Assembly (NCBI GenBank): GCA_016703005.1
Contig: JADJCX010000034.1
Location: forward strand, 124,001 to 188,000
Source of the DNA: Flavobacteriales bacterium
Lineage (GTDB): Bacteria > Bacteroidota > Bacteroidia > Flavobacteriales_F > PHOS-HE28
Direction: 5' to 3'
Length of the DNA stretch: 64,000 nucleotides
Shown here: piece after piece, positions 50,302-58,809 of the stretch
Layout of the letters: every line of letters starts with the position of its first letter
Numbering within the stretch: position 1 is the first letter of the stretch
The notes under the pieces: model-generated
What the model saw: the letters and a program-made list of their open reading frames with translations, nothing else
Databases searched by the model: none
What the model was told of the DNA's origin: nothing
Made by a program: the position numbers and the translations under genes

Positions 50302-52464
50302 TCAGCGGACGATCACGCGCTGGCGATACGTAGTGCCGTCGGTGGCTACAACTTCCACGATGTATGCCCCGGCGTTCAGTGCCACGATGTCCACCTCAAC
50401 ACGATCACTCGTGGCTTGTTGGTGCCGAACGCTGCGCCCATCCGCTGAAAGGATGCGCACGAACTTGGCCGTGAAGCCGTTTGTGACGACGGTCATTTGA
50501 TCGCTGGCCGGGTTCGGGAAGACAACGAACGCATGCTGTGCTTGTGCATCGTTCGCACCCATGCCCGATGAGGCGAGCAGCGTGCTCGTGTTCGTCCGCA
50601 CTGGGGCATTGAAGTCGAAGAAGATGTCGGCCTCGTTCTCCAGTAAAGTGCCAGGCAACAACGGCAGCTCTGGTTGGATGCGTAAGCTCACCAGTCCATG
50701 GCTCGCTGGTTCGTTCGTGTTGCTATCGGCCAACAGGATGTTCTCGAAGCGCCACTCCACCACGCGGCCGGGCTTGAAGGCAACAGTGAACGGATGGCTG
50801 GCCACACCCTGCTGGAAGCTCGACATGTCCAGCTCTTCGGCGAGCGTATCGGTGACGACCACGGTGAAGGCCGTGTCGGTACCTGTGTTCTGGAAGCGGA
50901 TCACGTAGTCGATGTAATCGTCCTGCGCGATCAGGTACTCGGTGGTGCTGACGCCACTGCTGGTGAACGCTGTTTTGTCGTTGGGATCGTAGCTGCCGGT
51001 TACGGTGCGCGCGCTGGTGAACGTGTTATTGGCAAGGGTAGATTCGGTGAGCGTATTGCTCATGTCGAACACATGCGTTACCGTTTCCAGTAATGAAGCG
51101 GTGACCACACCCACCACGTGGAATTGGTACGCGCCAAAGCCGGGGAGGAACGGGAGGTTCCATGTCAGCACATTCCCGGCCACGGAACTGGGCGTTGGGG
51201 TTGCGGTCGTATAGACCACTTCCGGATCGAGCGCGATGGTTACTGTGATCGGTCCGCTCGCATAACCGCTTTCGTTGCTGACCGTGGCCCAAACGTTCTG
51301 GTTGAAACCCGGTCGTGCGACGCCGCTTACCGCAGCGATGGACAGGTCGAATGGCGCTGTGCTGCTATCTGCAATGTGGATCACCACGTTGGCACCTGCA
51401 ATGGTGAAAGGAAATGGCTGCGGTTGGGGGCAGAAGGCAATGAGCGTGGTGTCCAGTTGCGTCAGCGTGTAATTCCCGTCGGGCAGCGTTGCGTAATAGC
51501 TGCCGTTCGGCCCCGTGATCGCCAACTCACCGATCGGGTCCATCCGGAGCACGGTGTACGGTACCCCGATTTCACCACCGGACTGTAGGCAATCGTCATC
51601 GGTATCAACGAACACAGTGCCGCTTACCGAATTGCATCCGAAGCCGAGCCCCGGAACGGTGAACGACAACCAATGCTCACAGCCGGAACTCTCATAGGCT
51701 ACGCGCAGATCATAATCGCCCGCCTCCAAACCATCGAACGATGTGGAATACATTTCATTGATCGTGCTGTCCAGAAGGTTAGCACCCTGGTACAAGTACA
51801 CGTCTGCCACCCAACTGGGGAACGAGATCCAAACCACGCCATCATCAAGAATGCAATCGGCTTCTTGCACCGAATCGACCCGTGCAAAGAAGCTGCTGTC
51901 TATTGAAGTCACTTGGAAGAAACCATTGCTCGAGCATCCGAACTGGTCGTACACGGTGTATGTGATATTCTCCTCCGCACAGAACCCGTAGAAGATGGGA
52001 TCGCCTTGCACGGAGATGCCGATCTGGGTGATCGAGCTGCTCCAGGTATAGGAGTAGGGGCCGGTGCCAAGCCAGAAAAGATCATCCATGGCCATGGCCC
52101 CATTGCATTCTCCTTCGCACGGTACGCCGAAGCCCGTCGAGAAGGCGGCCCCGGCGTACGTGCCTGAGCCATTGTATGGTCCGAGATCGGGAATGTTGAT
52201 GACCTCGGTACTGTCCACCTTAACAGTACCAATGTTGTCCGTAACCGTAAGCACATGCCACCCGGCTGAAAGACCGGAAATGGAATCGGTGGTGGCGTTA
52301 TTGCTCCAGAGATAGGTGTAGGGCCCCACGCCGCCACTCACCCATGCCTGCACGGAGCCGTTGCTGTTGGAGCACGTCTCGAAGTGCGTGTAGAAGCCGA
52401 TGCCCAACGGCTGGGCAGCGAGCGCTAGGGAGAACAGCACAAAGGGGAGTAGTGCAATACGCAT
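50302..52464 (-). CDS. Large secreted repeat protein with T9SS sorting domain
   Basis: 720 residues. The signal peptide is MRIALLPFVLFSLALAAQ. N-terminal SprB-like repeats are visible (GPYTYLWSNNATTDSISGLS, GWHVLTVTD, TGPYSYTWSSS). A middle domain follows (CNSVSGTVFVDTDDDC, an SdrD-like collagen-binding B-type start). Then comes the Bacteroidota segment GSYDPNDKTAF with YIDYVIRFQNTGTDTAFTVV. The type A sorting domain is at about 640-720 (FVVFPNPASDQMTVVTNG, LNAGAYIVEVVATDG). This is probable T9SS-exported adhesin-like cargo. The ligand is unknown. Its stop lies 5 nt from the convergent AAA+ gene. Confidence 0.85.
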   Translation of the reverse strand: MRIALLPFVLFSLALAAQPLGIGFYTHFETCSNSNGSVQAWVSGGVGPYTYLWSNNATTDSISGLSAGWHVLTVTDNIGTVKVDSTEVINIPDLGPYNGSGTYAGAAFSTGFGVPCEGECNGAMAMDDLFWLGTGPYSYTWSSSITQIGISVQGDPIFYGFCAEENITYTVYDQFGCSSNGFFQVTSIDSSFFARVDSVQEADCILDDGVVWISFPSWVADVYLYQGANLLDSTINEMYSTSFDGLEAGDYDLRVAYESSGCEHWLSFTVPGLGFGCNSVSGTVFVDTDDDCLQSGGEIGVPYTVLRMDPIGELAITGPNGSYYATLPDGNYTLTQLDTTLIAFCPQPQPFPFTIAGANVVIHIADSSTAPFDLSIAAVSGVARPGFNQNVWATVSNESGYASGPITVTIALDPEVVYTTATPTPSSVAGNVLTWNLPFLPGFGAYQFHVVGVVTASLLETVTHVFDMSNTLTESTLANNTFTSARTVTGSYDPNDKTAFTSSGVSTTEYLIAQDDYIDYVIRFQNTGTDTAFTVVVTDTLAEELDMSSFQQGVASHPFTVAFKPGRVVEWRFENILLADSNTNEPASHGLVSLRIQPELPLLPGTLLENEADIFFDFNAPVRTNTSTLLASSGMGANDAQAQHAFVVFPNPASDQMTVVTNGFTAKFVRILSADGRSVRHQQATSDRVEVDIVALNAGAYIVEVVATDGTTYRQRVIVR

Positions 52465-52520
52465 GTTGGGGCTCGGTTGCAGGTATGACGTGCGAAGATG
52501 ACAAAGGCTGCTTTGTTAAC

Positions 52521-52565
52521 GCTTTTCCGCTTCACTGCCGCACTGCTACACTGCTTCACCGCACC
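52521..52565. repeat. CTTCACTGC-type short-unit array
   Basis: ccgcttcactgccgcactgc followed by tacactgcttcaccgc repeats the CTTCACTGC unit in degenerate form. It overlaps the inferred 3' end of the adenylate cyclase gene. Related to 35266-35322. Confidence 0.5.
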
Positions 52566-55139
52566 CCCTCCACAAAGTACATGTGCACCTCGCCCTTGCC
52601 TTTCACCTTCACCGGTCCACGCGGCGTGCAGCGCATGTGGTCCATGATCGAGGGAATAGGTGGCGCCGCTGCAGTTCACCTTGCCCGCTTCGCCGCTGCT
52701 CTCCATGCGGCTGGCCAGGTTCACCGTGCCGCCCCAGATGTCGAACGCGAACTTCTTTTCGCCCACCACGCCGGCGGTCAGCGGGCCGCTGTGCAAGCCG
52801 ATGCGGATGGGCCAAGCTTCCTGACCTTCCTCGGCGCGCAGCGCGTTGATGCGCTTCACTTCATCGAGCATGGCCAGTGCCATACGCGTGGCGTTCGCCG
52901 CATGATCGGGATCTTCGTTCGGTACACCCGCAGCGCACATGTATGCATCGCCGATGGTCTTGATCTTCTCCATGCGGTGCGCATCGCACAGCCTATCGAA
53001 GGCGCGGAAGAAGCGGTCCAGCTCGGCCACCAACTTGTCGCTCGCCATGCCCTCGCTAAAACCAGTAAAGCCTTTGAAGTCGCTGAAGAGAACGGTGCAG
53101 TGCTCGTAGCGGTGTGCTTCGGCGGTGCCTTTCGCTTTGAGCTCGGCAGCGGTGCTGGCGGGCAGGATGTTCAGCAGCAGTTCATCGCTGTGGCGTTTCT
53201 CCTCGGCCAATTGTTTGGTGCGTTCATCCACCATGCTCTCCAGTTGATCCGCGGCACGGCGCAGGCGCCGTGTGCGTAAGCGAACAAAACCAAGGAGCAG
53301 CAGGACGAACGATACTCCACTGGCGGAAAGGAAGCCGGCCGTCTTCCACAGGGGCGGTTTGATGGTGAAGGTGAATGACGCCGGGTCTTCGTTCCATATG
53401 CCGTCGGCATTGCGTGCGATCACTTTGAAAGTGTATGTGCCCGGGGCGATGTTGCTGTAGGTGACGCGCTCTTCGCTGACCACGGGCGACCAGTCCGGAT
53501 CATAACCTTCGAGGATGTATTGGTACCGCACCTTCTCTTGACTGGCCAACGAAAGCCCGACGAACCCGAAAGAGAGGTGGTTCATGTCGAACGGCAATGA
53601 AAGGGCAATGGGCAAACCATTGGCGCCAACGCCAGCGCACCAAGGACCCCAGTCCACTTTCTCGTAGTTGAGGAGAACTTCCGTGATGTGCGTGCGCGGT
53701 GATGCATCAATCGTCATTACTCGGTCCGGATCGAAACGGGTGGCCCCATCCACTGTACCGAACCACAGCGTGCTATCGCGGTCCAAAAAGCACGCGTTGC
53801 GGAAAGCTTCCGAACCGATGAACCCATCGTCGGTGCCATAGTGCCGCACTTCGAGCAACTGTTCCTGCAGAACATCGAACTCGAGCACATCAAAGCCCCG
53901 CGCCGTGCCTACCCAAATGTTGTCGTAAGCATCGAGCAACACCTGCTCCACACGATCACTGCTCAAGCCGTCCCTTGTGGTGAATTGCTTGAGTCCGTTC
54001 TCCGCCATTTTCCAAAGCCCACTGCCGTCCGTCGCGACCCATATGTTGCCGCTGCCGTCCATCGCCAAGGCGTTCACTTGCACGCCTGCGGGCAGATCAC
54101 GGTCGCGGTCCCGGTAGGGCACCGATCGACCGTTCACGTAATTCCCAAGTCCATCCTCCCGCCCGATCCATGTGCGTTCGCCATCCACCAAGACATCGGT
54201 TGCCGACTCCTCATACCCGTTCCAGCGCTGCATCATTCCATTGCGGTGCATCACGAATACCCCGCCTTCCGCCGCTATCCATAGCGCCGTATCGCCGCAC
54301 GAACGGATACGGTTGATGTGGGTATTCATCAAGCTACTGGCCCAAGCAGGTTGCTCGAACCGCGAACCGTTCCACAGAAAGAGGCCATGCGCAACAGTGC
54401 CTACCAGCAAGGATCCATCCGTGTGCTCGGCGAGACAGGTCACATAGCCGTCCGTCAGCCCCTCGCGCACCCCGAACGAGCGGACCCCGGTACTATCCGA
54501 TCGGGTAACGCCCCCACCGCTGGTGCCGATCCATAGCGCGCCATGGTGGGTGCGATGAAAGGCGCTGACCGTGCGCGCCCTCAATCCGTCGCGTTCGGTG
54601 AAGTTGATGCAAGCGTCGCTCGTGAACCGGGCCAGACCGCCGAACGCTGTGGCGATCCAGATCGCGCCGCTGCGGTCTTCGTGCATGCAGAGCACATCGT
54701 TGTGGCCAAGGCCGTTCGTTGCGCTCAGGTGGATCAATGGCCGGGGTCCGATCCGCCATGCACCATCGGTGCGCCCGATCCATTTATTCCCCTGCCGGTC
54801 GTTGATCCAGGTTTGCGCTACAATACCGTCGGGATGGGGTCCGCTGTTCGTGCACGCCGTCGCGTATGTGCTATCCAACGGTTGAAGGAAAGCTCCGATC
54901 TCCTTGGGTGGAGGACCCATGGCCGTGGTCCAAATTTCGAACCGATGACCATCGAACCGGCAGAGCCCACCGGCAGTATTCACCCAGAGGTAACCGAGGC
55001 TGTCCTCACGGATGGCATCCACGGTAGCACTGGGTAGCCCCGATCCGGCACCGAACACCCGAACGTCGAATTGTTGCGCGGCCAATGCCCCATGCCAAAC
55101 GGCCAATACAAGGAGGGACAGGCGCTTCAGCGGAAGCAT
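52556..55139 (-). CDS. Sensor-propeller adenylate cyclase (Reg_prop, Y_Y_Y, class III cyclase), frame disrupted near the 3' end
   Basis: About 860 residues from the ATG at 55139 (signal peptide MLPLKRLSLLVLAVWHGALA). Periplasmic Reg_prop blades fill about 20-560 (DSLGYLWVNTAGGLCRFDG, GLSSDRVEQVLLDAYDNIWV). A Y_Y_Y domain follows (VRYQYILEGYDPDW), one membrane helix (SASGVSFVLLLLGFV) and a coiled linker. The class III cyclase has metal Asp in LFSDFKGFT and IGDAYM, substrate residues K (EKIKTIGDAY) and D (AFDIWGG) typical of adenylate cyclases, and NLASRMES. The frame breaks at 52652-52654: removing one C restores SIMDHMRCTPRGPVKVKGKG and EVHMYFVEGVR. It probably converts an extracytoplasmic signal to cAMP. 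Confidence 0.88.
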
Positions 55140-55144
55140 GGTTG

Positions 55145-55152
55145 GAAAGGTA
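55145..55152 (-). promoter_or_regulatory. Putative -7 box TACCTTTC
   Basis: Minus-strand TACCTTTC matches TAnnTTTG at seven of eight positions and ends 5 nt before the cyclase ATG at 55139. Confidence 0.4.
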
Positions 55153-55281
55153 TCCGGCGACCGGTGCAAGCACGAAAAAAATCCTTCAACAAGTGAACGA
55201 TCCGTTAACCGTGGCTGTACATTCGGAGGGCCAGAAACGCTTCCGGCATCCGGGCCGGTCGCCAACCAAAACCCCAAACCC

Positions 55282-55530
55282 ATGAATATCACTTTCAACG
55301 AACTGCGCCGCATCAAGGACCGACTTCCGGATGGCAGCATTCATCGCATTGCAAGCGAGTTGGACATGAACGTGGAAACCGTGTGGAACTATTTCGGAGG
55401 TTTCAATCACTCCGAAGGCAAGAGCATGGGTGTGCATCTGGAAGGCGGCCCCGATGGCGGTGTTGTTGCGCTGGACGATACCCGTATCCTGGACCTTGCA
55501 ACAAGGATCCTGGAAGAGCCGCGCAATTGA
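55282..55530 (+). CDS. Small helix-turn-helix DNA-binding-like protein
   Basis: 82 residues from the ATG at 55282 (MNITFNELRRIKDRLPDGS). The N-terminal half contains a predicted helix-turn-helix (SIHRIASELDMNVETVWNYF). The C-terminal half has LDDTRILDLATRILEE. I recall small proteins of this type as widespread in Bacteroidota and annotated as DNA-binding, without known targets. A TACATTCG sequence lies at 55218-55225, 56 nt upstream, and a strong terminator follows, so it is a single-gene unit. Confidence 0.7.
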   Translation: MNITFNELRRIKDRLPDGSIHRIASELDMNVETVWNYFGGFNHSEGKSMGVHLEGGPDGGVVALDDTRILDLATRILEEPRN

Positions 55531-55589
55531 CCGCGGTACTTGGTTGGCACATGAGTGCCGACGGGATGGTTGCCATTTCGGTGGCAGGG

Positions 55590-55622
55590 AAAGAGGTCGA
55601 CAGCGGTCGGCCTCTTTTCTTT
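55590..55622 (+). terminator. Intrinsic terminator after small HTH gene
   Basis: A 12-bp stem (aaagaggtcgac / gtcggcctcttt, one G-T pair) with a 4-nt loop, followed by tcttttg. It lies before the convergent gene ending at 55629. Confidence 0.9.
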
Positions 55623-55628
55623 TGTGCC

Positions 55629-57806
55629 TTAGAACATCACACGCACTTGCATCTTCACTTCGCTGCGCACGGAGCCGTTGATCTCCTGCAGACCACTGCT
55701 GTAGCTGTCCTGATCGTTGTACAACCATGCACCGTAGCGCAGCCAGATGTCAACCCTACGAAGTGGCGTTGCGCGCACCATGGCGTACCACCGCATGCCG
55801 CGACCGTAGTACGGTGGAATGGAGAAGAGCCCGATGATGTCGTTCTCGAAGGCGTACACGCGTGTGTCGTAGTTGTCGGTATCGAAGAGCGCCACGCGCA
55901 ACGTGTACTCGAAGGTGCTTCGCAAGGGGCGGCTTACGAAGTCTTGGTAGATCAGGAAGCCATGCTGCAACGGCTCTTCGCCACGTTGGTAGTTGATCGC
56001 TTCAACCCGCGTGCGCAGGCTAACGGCATCGGTCACTCTGTAGCTCGCGTTGAAGCGGTAGTTCGTTTGCTCGGTGCGCACTAGGAAGTCGATGCCTTCA
56101 ATATCCTCGGCGGTGTTCTTGGCTTTATCCTGGTAACGGGCACGCACGTACAGTTCGGTCTTTCTGGACGGTCTCCAAGTGACTTGGGCGAGCGCCTCAT
56201 AACCATCGCTCGGTGCATCGGTGAGATAACGCAGCCAGGGGAAACTGAAGCGATCGAAGTAGGCATTCACCAACCATTCGCGGCTTGGTTTGATCTCGAT
56301 GCCCGTGTAGATGCCACGTTCGTTCCACGGACTGCTGCCTTCAGCGAAGCCGGTGCTCACCAACCCGTGGAAGTCGCGTTGGTAGTTGCGGTACACCACG
56401 GCCAGCGACACGGCTTTGTCCAGCGCGAGCAACGTGCCGATGTTGTAGGCCAAACCTCCATTGCTGCTCCGTGCCACTTCACCGAAAACGCTCACGTTGC
56501 GCCACAACCAATTGAGGTCGATACCCATGGTGGTGTTCTCCGACCCTTGGAATTCGAACTGGCTGTAGGGTCGCGTATCCCGCACCAGCGGTGTGTTGAA
56601 TGAAATGTTCGCCACGGTGCCGCCGATGCTCAGTGCCTTACGCTTATAGCGCAGGTGACCGCCGATGGTGCGCGCATCCAAAGCGTCCTTCTTCTCCAAC
56701 TCGTTCGGTGTGCGGTGCAGGCCATCCTCCTGGAACGAACTGAAGATCACACCCACGTCCCCGGCACTATTGTCCTGGGTGCTGATGCTGTCGGTGTTCG
56801 CATCCAGTTTGCGCTGGCTGTAGAATGCCGTGAACTCCATGGTCTTCCCCAGTCCCACCGTGGCGCCGATGCCGCGCAGGAACAGGTTCTCGTTCACGCT
56901 GGCATAGGGCAGCAGGCCCGCGCCGTTGCGCTTCACGTTCATGGTGTAGGCGCTCTTGCTTCCGAATGCGAGCCCGCTCCAGTAGGTGAGCCCTTGGCCG
57001 AACTGCGCTTGGTAATCCCCGATGGCCAGTGATTTCAATGGGCCGATGTTGCGCACGAACAAGTGCGCGCTGTAGAAATCGAATCCCTGTTTCTGTGTGC
57101 CTTGGAAGAACTCCTCGCCTTCGTCCTTCTCGGCCGTGATCCCGAAGCTGATGTTCTGCCGGTAGCGGAACCGATAACGTGCGTACAGCTTCACCGGGCT
57201 TCCCAGGTATACCCTGCCATTGTCACGCAGTGAATCCACGACCTGTGTATCGGTGAAGTCCGGAAGCGCATCCCCATCGGGGTCGGAATAATCGCGGCCG
57301 AAGATGTTGTCGCGGTCCATGAAGCCTTTGCGCTCTTCCACGTTCAGCACGCTGCGCACGATCACCTCGTGCGTGGCGTTCTTCATGATCTCCTTGAACG
57401 ACGCTTGTGTGCGTTTGTCGTTCTCGCGAACCACCACAAAAGGCCGCACGAGCTGGATCGTGCGTGCATCCCAGCCGTTGATCGCTTGCAACTCGTAGAT
57501 GCTGAGCAGCCGCCCGTGATCGTTGATATGAGCAAGCAGCGCACCGATCTGCCCGTCGTTCAGCAGTTGAAGGCTGCCGAGTTCCTCCGCGTCCACGCGG
57601 TTCAGGTTCATGGGATCCTGGTAGTAGCCCGCCAGCATGTCGAACAGCACGGTGAGGTCCACATCGCTGTCCTCGCCCAATTGCTCAGCCGCCGCCTCCA
57701 CGCGTTGTTCAATTAGGTCGCGCGGGATCTTGTCTTCGCCTTGGGCAAGAACCATGTTCACCAACGCGAGTGCGCAGCCGAACGCGAGGATGCGGCGGGT
57801 CGCCAT
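55629..57806 (-). CDS. Helix-hairpin-helix plus outer-membrane barrel-like protein
   Basis: 725 residues. A signal peptide (MATRRILAFGCALALVNMVL) is followed by helical segments with two HhH-like motifs at about 60-120 (DPMNLNRVDAEELGSLQLL, SIYELQAINGWDARTIQ). Some 550 residues of alternating strands follow, ending in Phe (VKMQVRVMF), as in outer-membrane barrels. HhH motifs normally bind DNA, so their place in an exported protein is notable. A paired barrel-like gene precedes it (TAATG junction). I recall this pair in many Bacteroidota as hypothetical. DNA uptake or scaffold roles are speculation. Confidence 0.7.
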   Translation of the reverse strand: MATRRILAFGCALALVNMVLAQGEDKIPRDLIEQRVEAAAEQLGEDSDVDLTVLFDMLAGYYQDPMNLNRVDAEELGSLQLLNDGQIGALLAHINDHGRLLSIYELQAINGWDARTIQLVRPFVVVRENDKRTQASFKEIMKNATHEVIVRSVLNVEERKGFMDRDNIFGRDYSDPDGDALPDFTDTQVVDSLRDNGRVYLGSPVKLYARYRFRYRQNISFGITAEKDEGEEFFQGTQKQGFDFYSAHLFVRNIGPLKSLAIGDYQAQFGQGLTYWSGLAFGSKSAYTMNVKRNGAGLLPYASVNENLFLRGIGATVGLGKTMEFTAFYSQRKLDANTDSISTQDNSAGDVGVIFSSFQEDGLHRTPNELEKKDALDARTIGGHLRYKRKALSIGGTVANISFNTPLVRDTRPYSQFEFQGSENTTMGIDLNWLWRNVSVFGEVARSSNGGLAYNIGTLLALDKAVSLAVVYRNYQRDFHGLVSTGFAEGSSPWNERGIYTGIEIKPSREWLVNAYFDRFSFPWLRYLTDAPSDGYEALAQVTWRPSRKTELYVRARYQDKAKNTAEDIEGIDFLVRTEQTNYRFNASYRVTDAVSLRTRVEAINYQRGEEPLQHGFLIYQDFVSRPLRSTFEYTLRVALFDTDNYDTRVYAFENDIIGLFSIPPYYGRGMRWYAMVRATPLRRVDIWLRYGAWLYNDQDSYSSGLQEINGSVRSEVKMQVRVMF

Positions 57807-58621
57807 TACTCGAACCGGTATAGCAGCCCGATCTGCGGTTTAGCACCCAACTGGCTGCGGAATGAAACCGCCAAGTCGGCATCGATCTTCCCGAAACGCA
57901 GGCCCAATCCGAAGTGGCCCTGAACCGGTGCCGTGCTGATGCCCGTGCGCAGGAAGAGGACTTTATTCGGTTGCCATTCCAACCCCGCGCGAATTCCTTC
58001 GGGCTGGTCGATGTCTTTCACCAGCTCGCAGTTGATGGTGAGTTTGTTGCTCGGCAGCCAGCCAAGACCTGCGCGGAAGACCGTGGGCACCCGTTCATCA
58101 TACGGTCCACCGATCTTGGCGCGGTTCGGGTTGTACACGTGGGCGCCGATCCAAAGCTTCTCGACAAGTCGCGCTTGCACACCGATCTCGGCCGCCACAG
58201 CGCTTTTGCTGCCGTAGCCCTCGCCAAGCCTGATGTTCAGGTAGTCCAATTGGATCGCCGCACGCAAGCCCTCACCGAAGTTCATTGCGTAGGCCAGACC
58301 GGCTTTCGTTTCCCGGTACAGGTTGAACCCGAAGAGGTTGCCATTCAGCGCCAACGTGCCCTTGCCCAGTTTGATCGCGACCGCAAGACCTTGGTGGCTC
58401 AGCTCCTCGCTGAGGAAGTGGCGCTGGTAGAAAGCACCGACAGTGGTGCTCTTCAAACCGGCCAAGCCCGCTTGGTTGTGGTGCACGCTCCAGAGATCAA
58501 CGAGCGTAACCGCTGCGTTACCCATACCCGCAGGCCGTGCACCGATGGGTAGTCCGTCAGCTTGCGCGAAGACTCCGATGGGGCAGAAGAGAAGGAGTGC
58601 GGGGAGCAGTCTTGATCGCAT
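57806..58621 (-). CDS. Outer-membrane barrel-like protein (PorV/PorQ-like fold)
   Basis: 271 residues from the ATG at 58621; the in-frame sequence before it lies in the TTGGC array. Signal peptide MRSRLLPALLLFCPIGVFA. The mature start (LPIGARPAGMGNAAVTLVDL, then SVHHNQAGLAGLKSTTVGAF) is typical of FadL/PorV-like Bacteroidota barrels, followed by regular strands to LLYRFE. The stop overlaps the next start as TAATG, so it is coupled to the HhH barrel gene. A TACATTCG box lies 5 nt before the ATG. Function is unknown; a T9SS accessory role is possible. Confidence 0.72.
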   Translation of the reverse strand: MRSRLLPALLLFCPIGVFAQADGLPIGARPAGMGNAAVTLVDLWSVHHNQAGLAGLKSTTVGAFYQRHFLSEELSHQGLAVAIKLGKGTLALNGNLFGFNLYRETKAGLAYAMNFGEGLRAAIQLDYLNIRLGEGYGSKSAVAAEIGVQARLVEKLWIGAHVYNPNRAKIGGPYDERVPTVFRAGLGWLPSNKLTINCELVKDIDQPEGIRAGLEWQPNKVLFLRTGISTAPVQGHFGLGLRFGKIDADLAVSFRSQLGAKPQIGLLYRFE

Positions 58622-58626
58622 CGCTC

Positions 58627-58634
58627 CGAATGTA
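58627..58634 (-). promoter_or_regulatory. Putative -7 box TACATTCG
   Basis: Minus-strand TACATTCG matches TAnnTTTG at seven of eight positions and ends 5 nt before the ATG at 58621. The same octamer occurs before the genes at 41998, 55282 and 60689. Confidence 0.5.
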
Positions 58635-58640
58635 TGTGGA

Positions 58641-58764
58641 TAGGCTATTGGCTGTTGGCTTTTTGCCATTGGCCTTGCGCGTTCGCGAACTCGAACCGGT
58701 CCGTGGAATTGCACTGTCTGCAACCTGTTAACAAGCCAACGGCCAAAAGCCAAGGGCCACAGGC
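58641..58764. repeat. Intergenic inverted array of TTGGC units
   Basis: The left arm has ggctattggctgttggcttt and gccattggcc. The right arm has caagccaacggccaaaagcc and aagggcca, its rough inverse. It fills the divergent spacer upstream of recQ and the barrel gene. A perfect gttcgcgaac palindrome lies between the arms at 58681-58690. Confidence 0.6.
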
Positions 58765-58809
58765 GCTTGCAAGACGACCGCTCTTCTACATTGTCCGAAC
58801 CACATTGAC

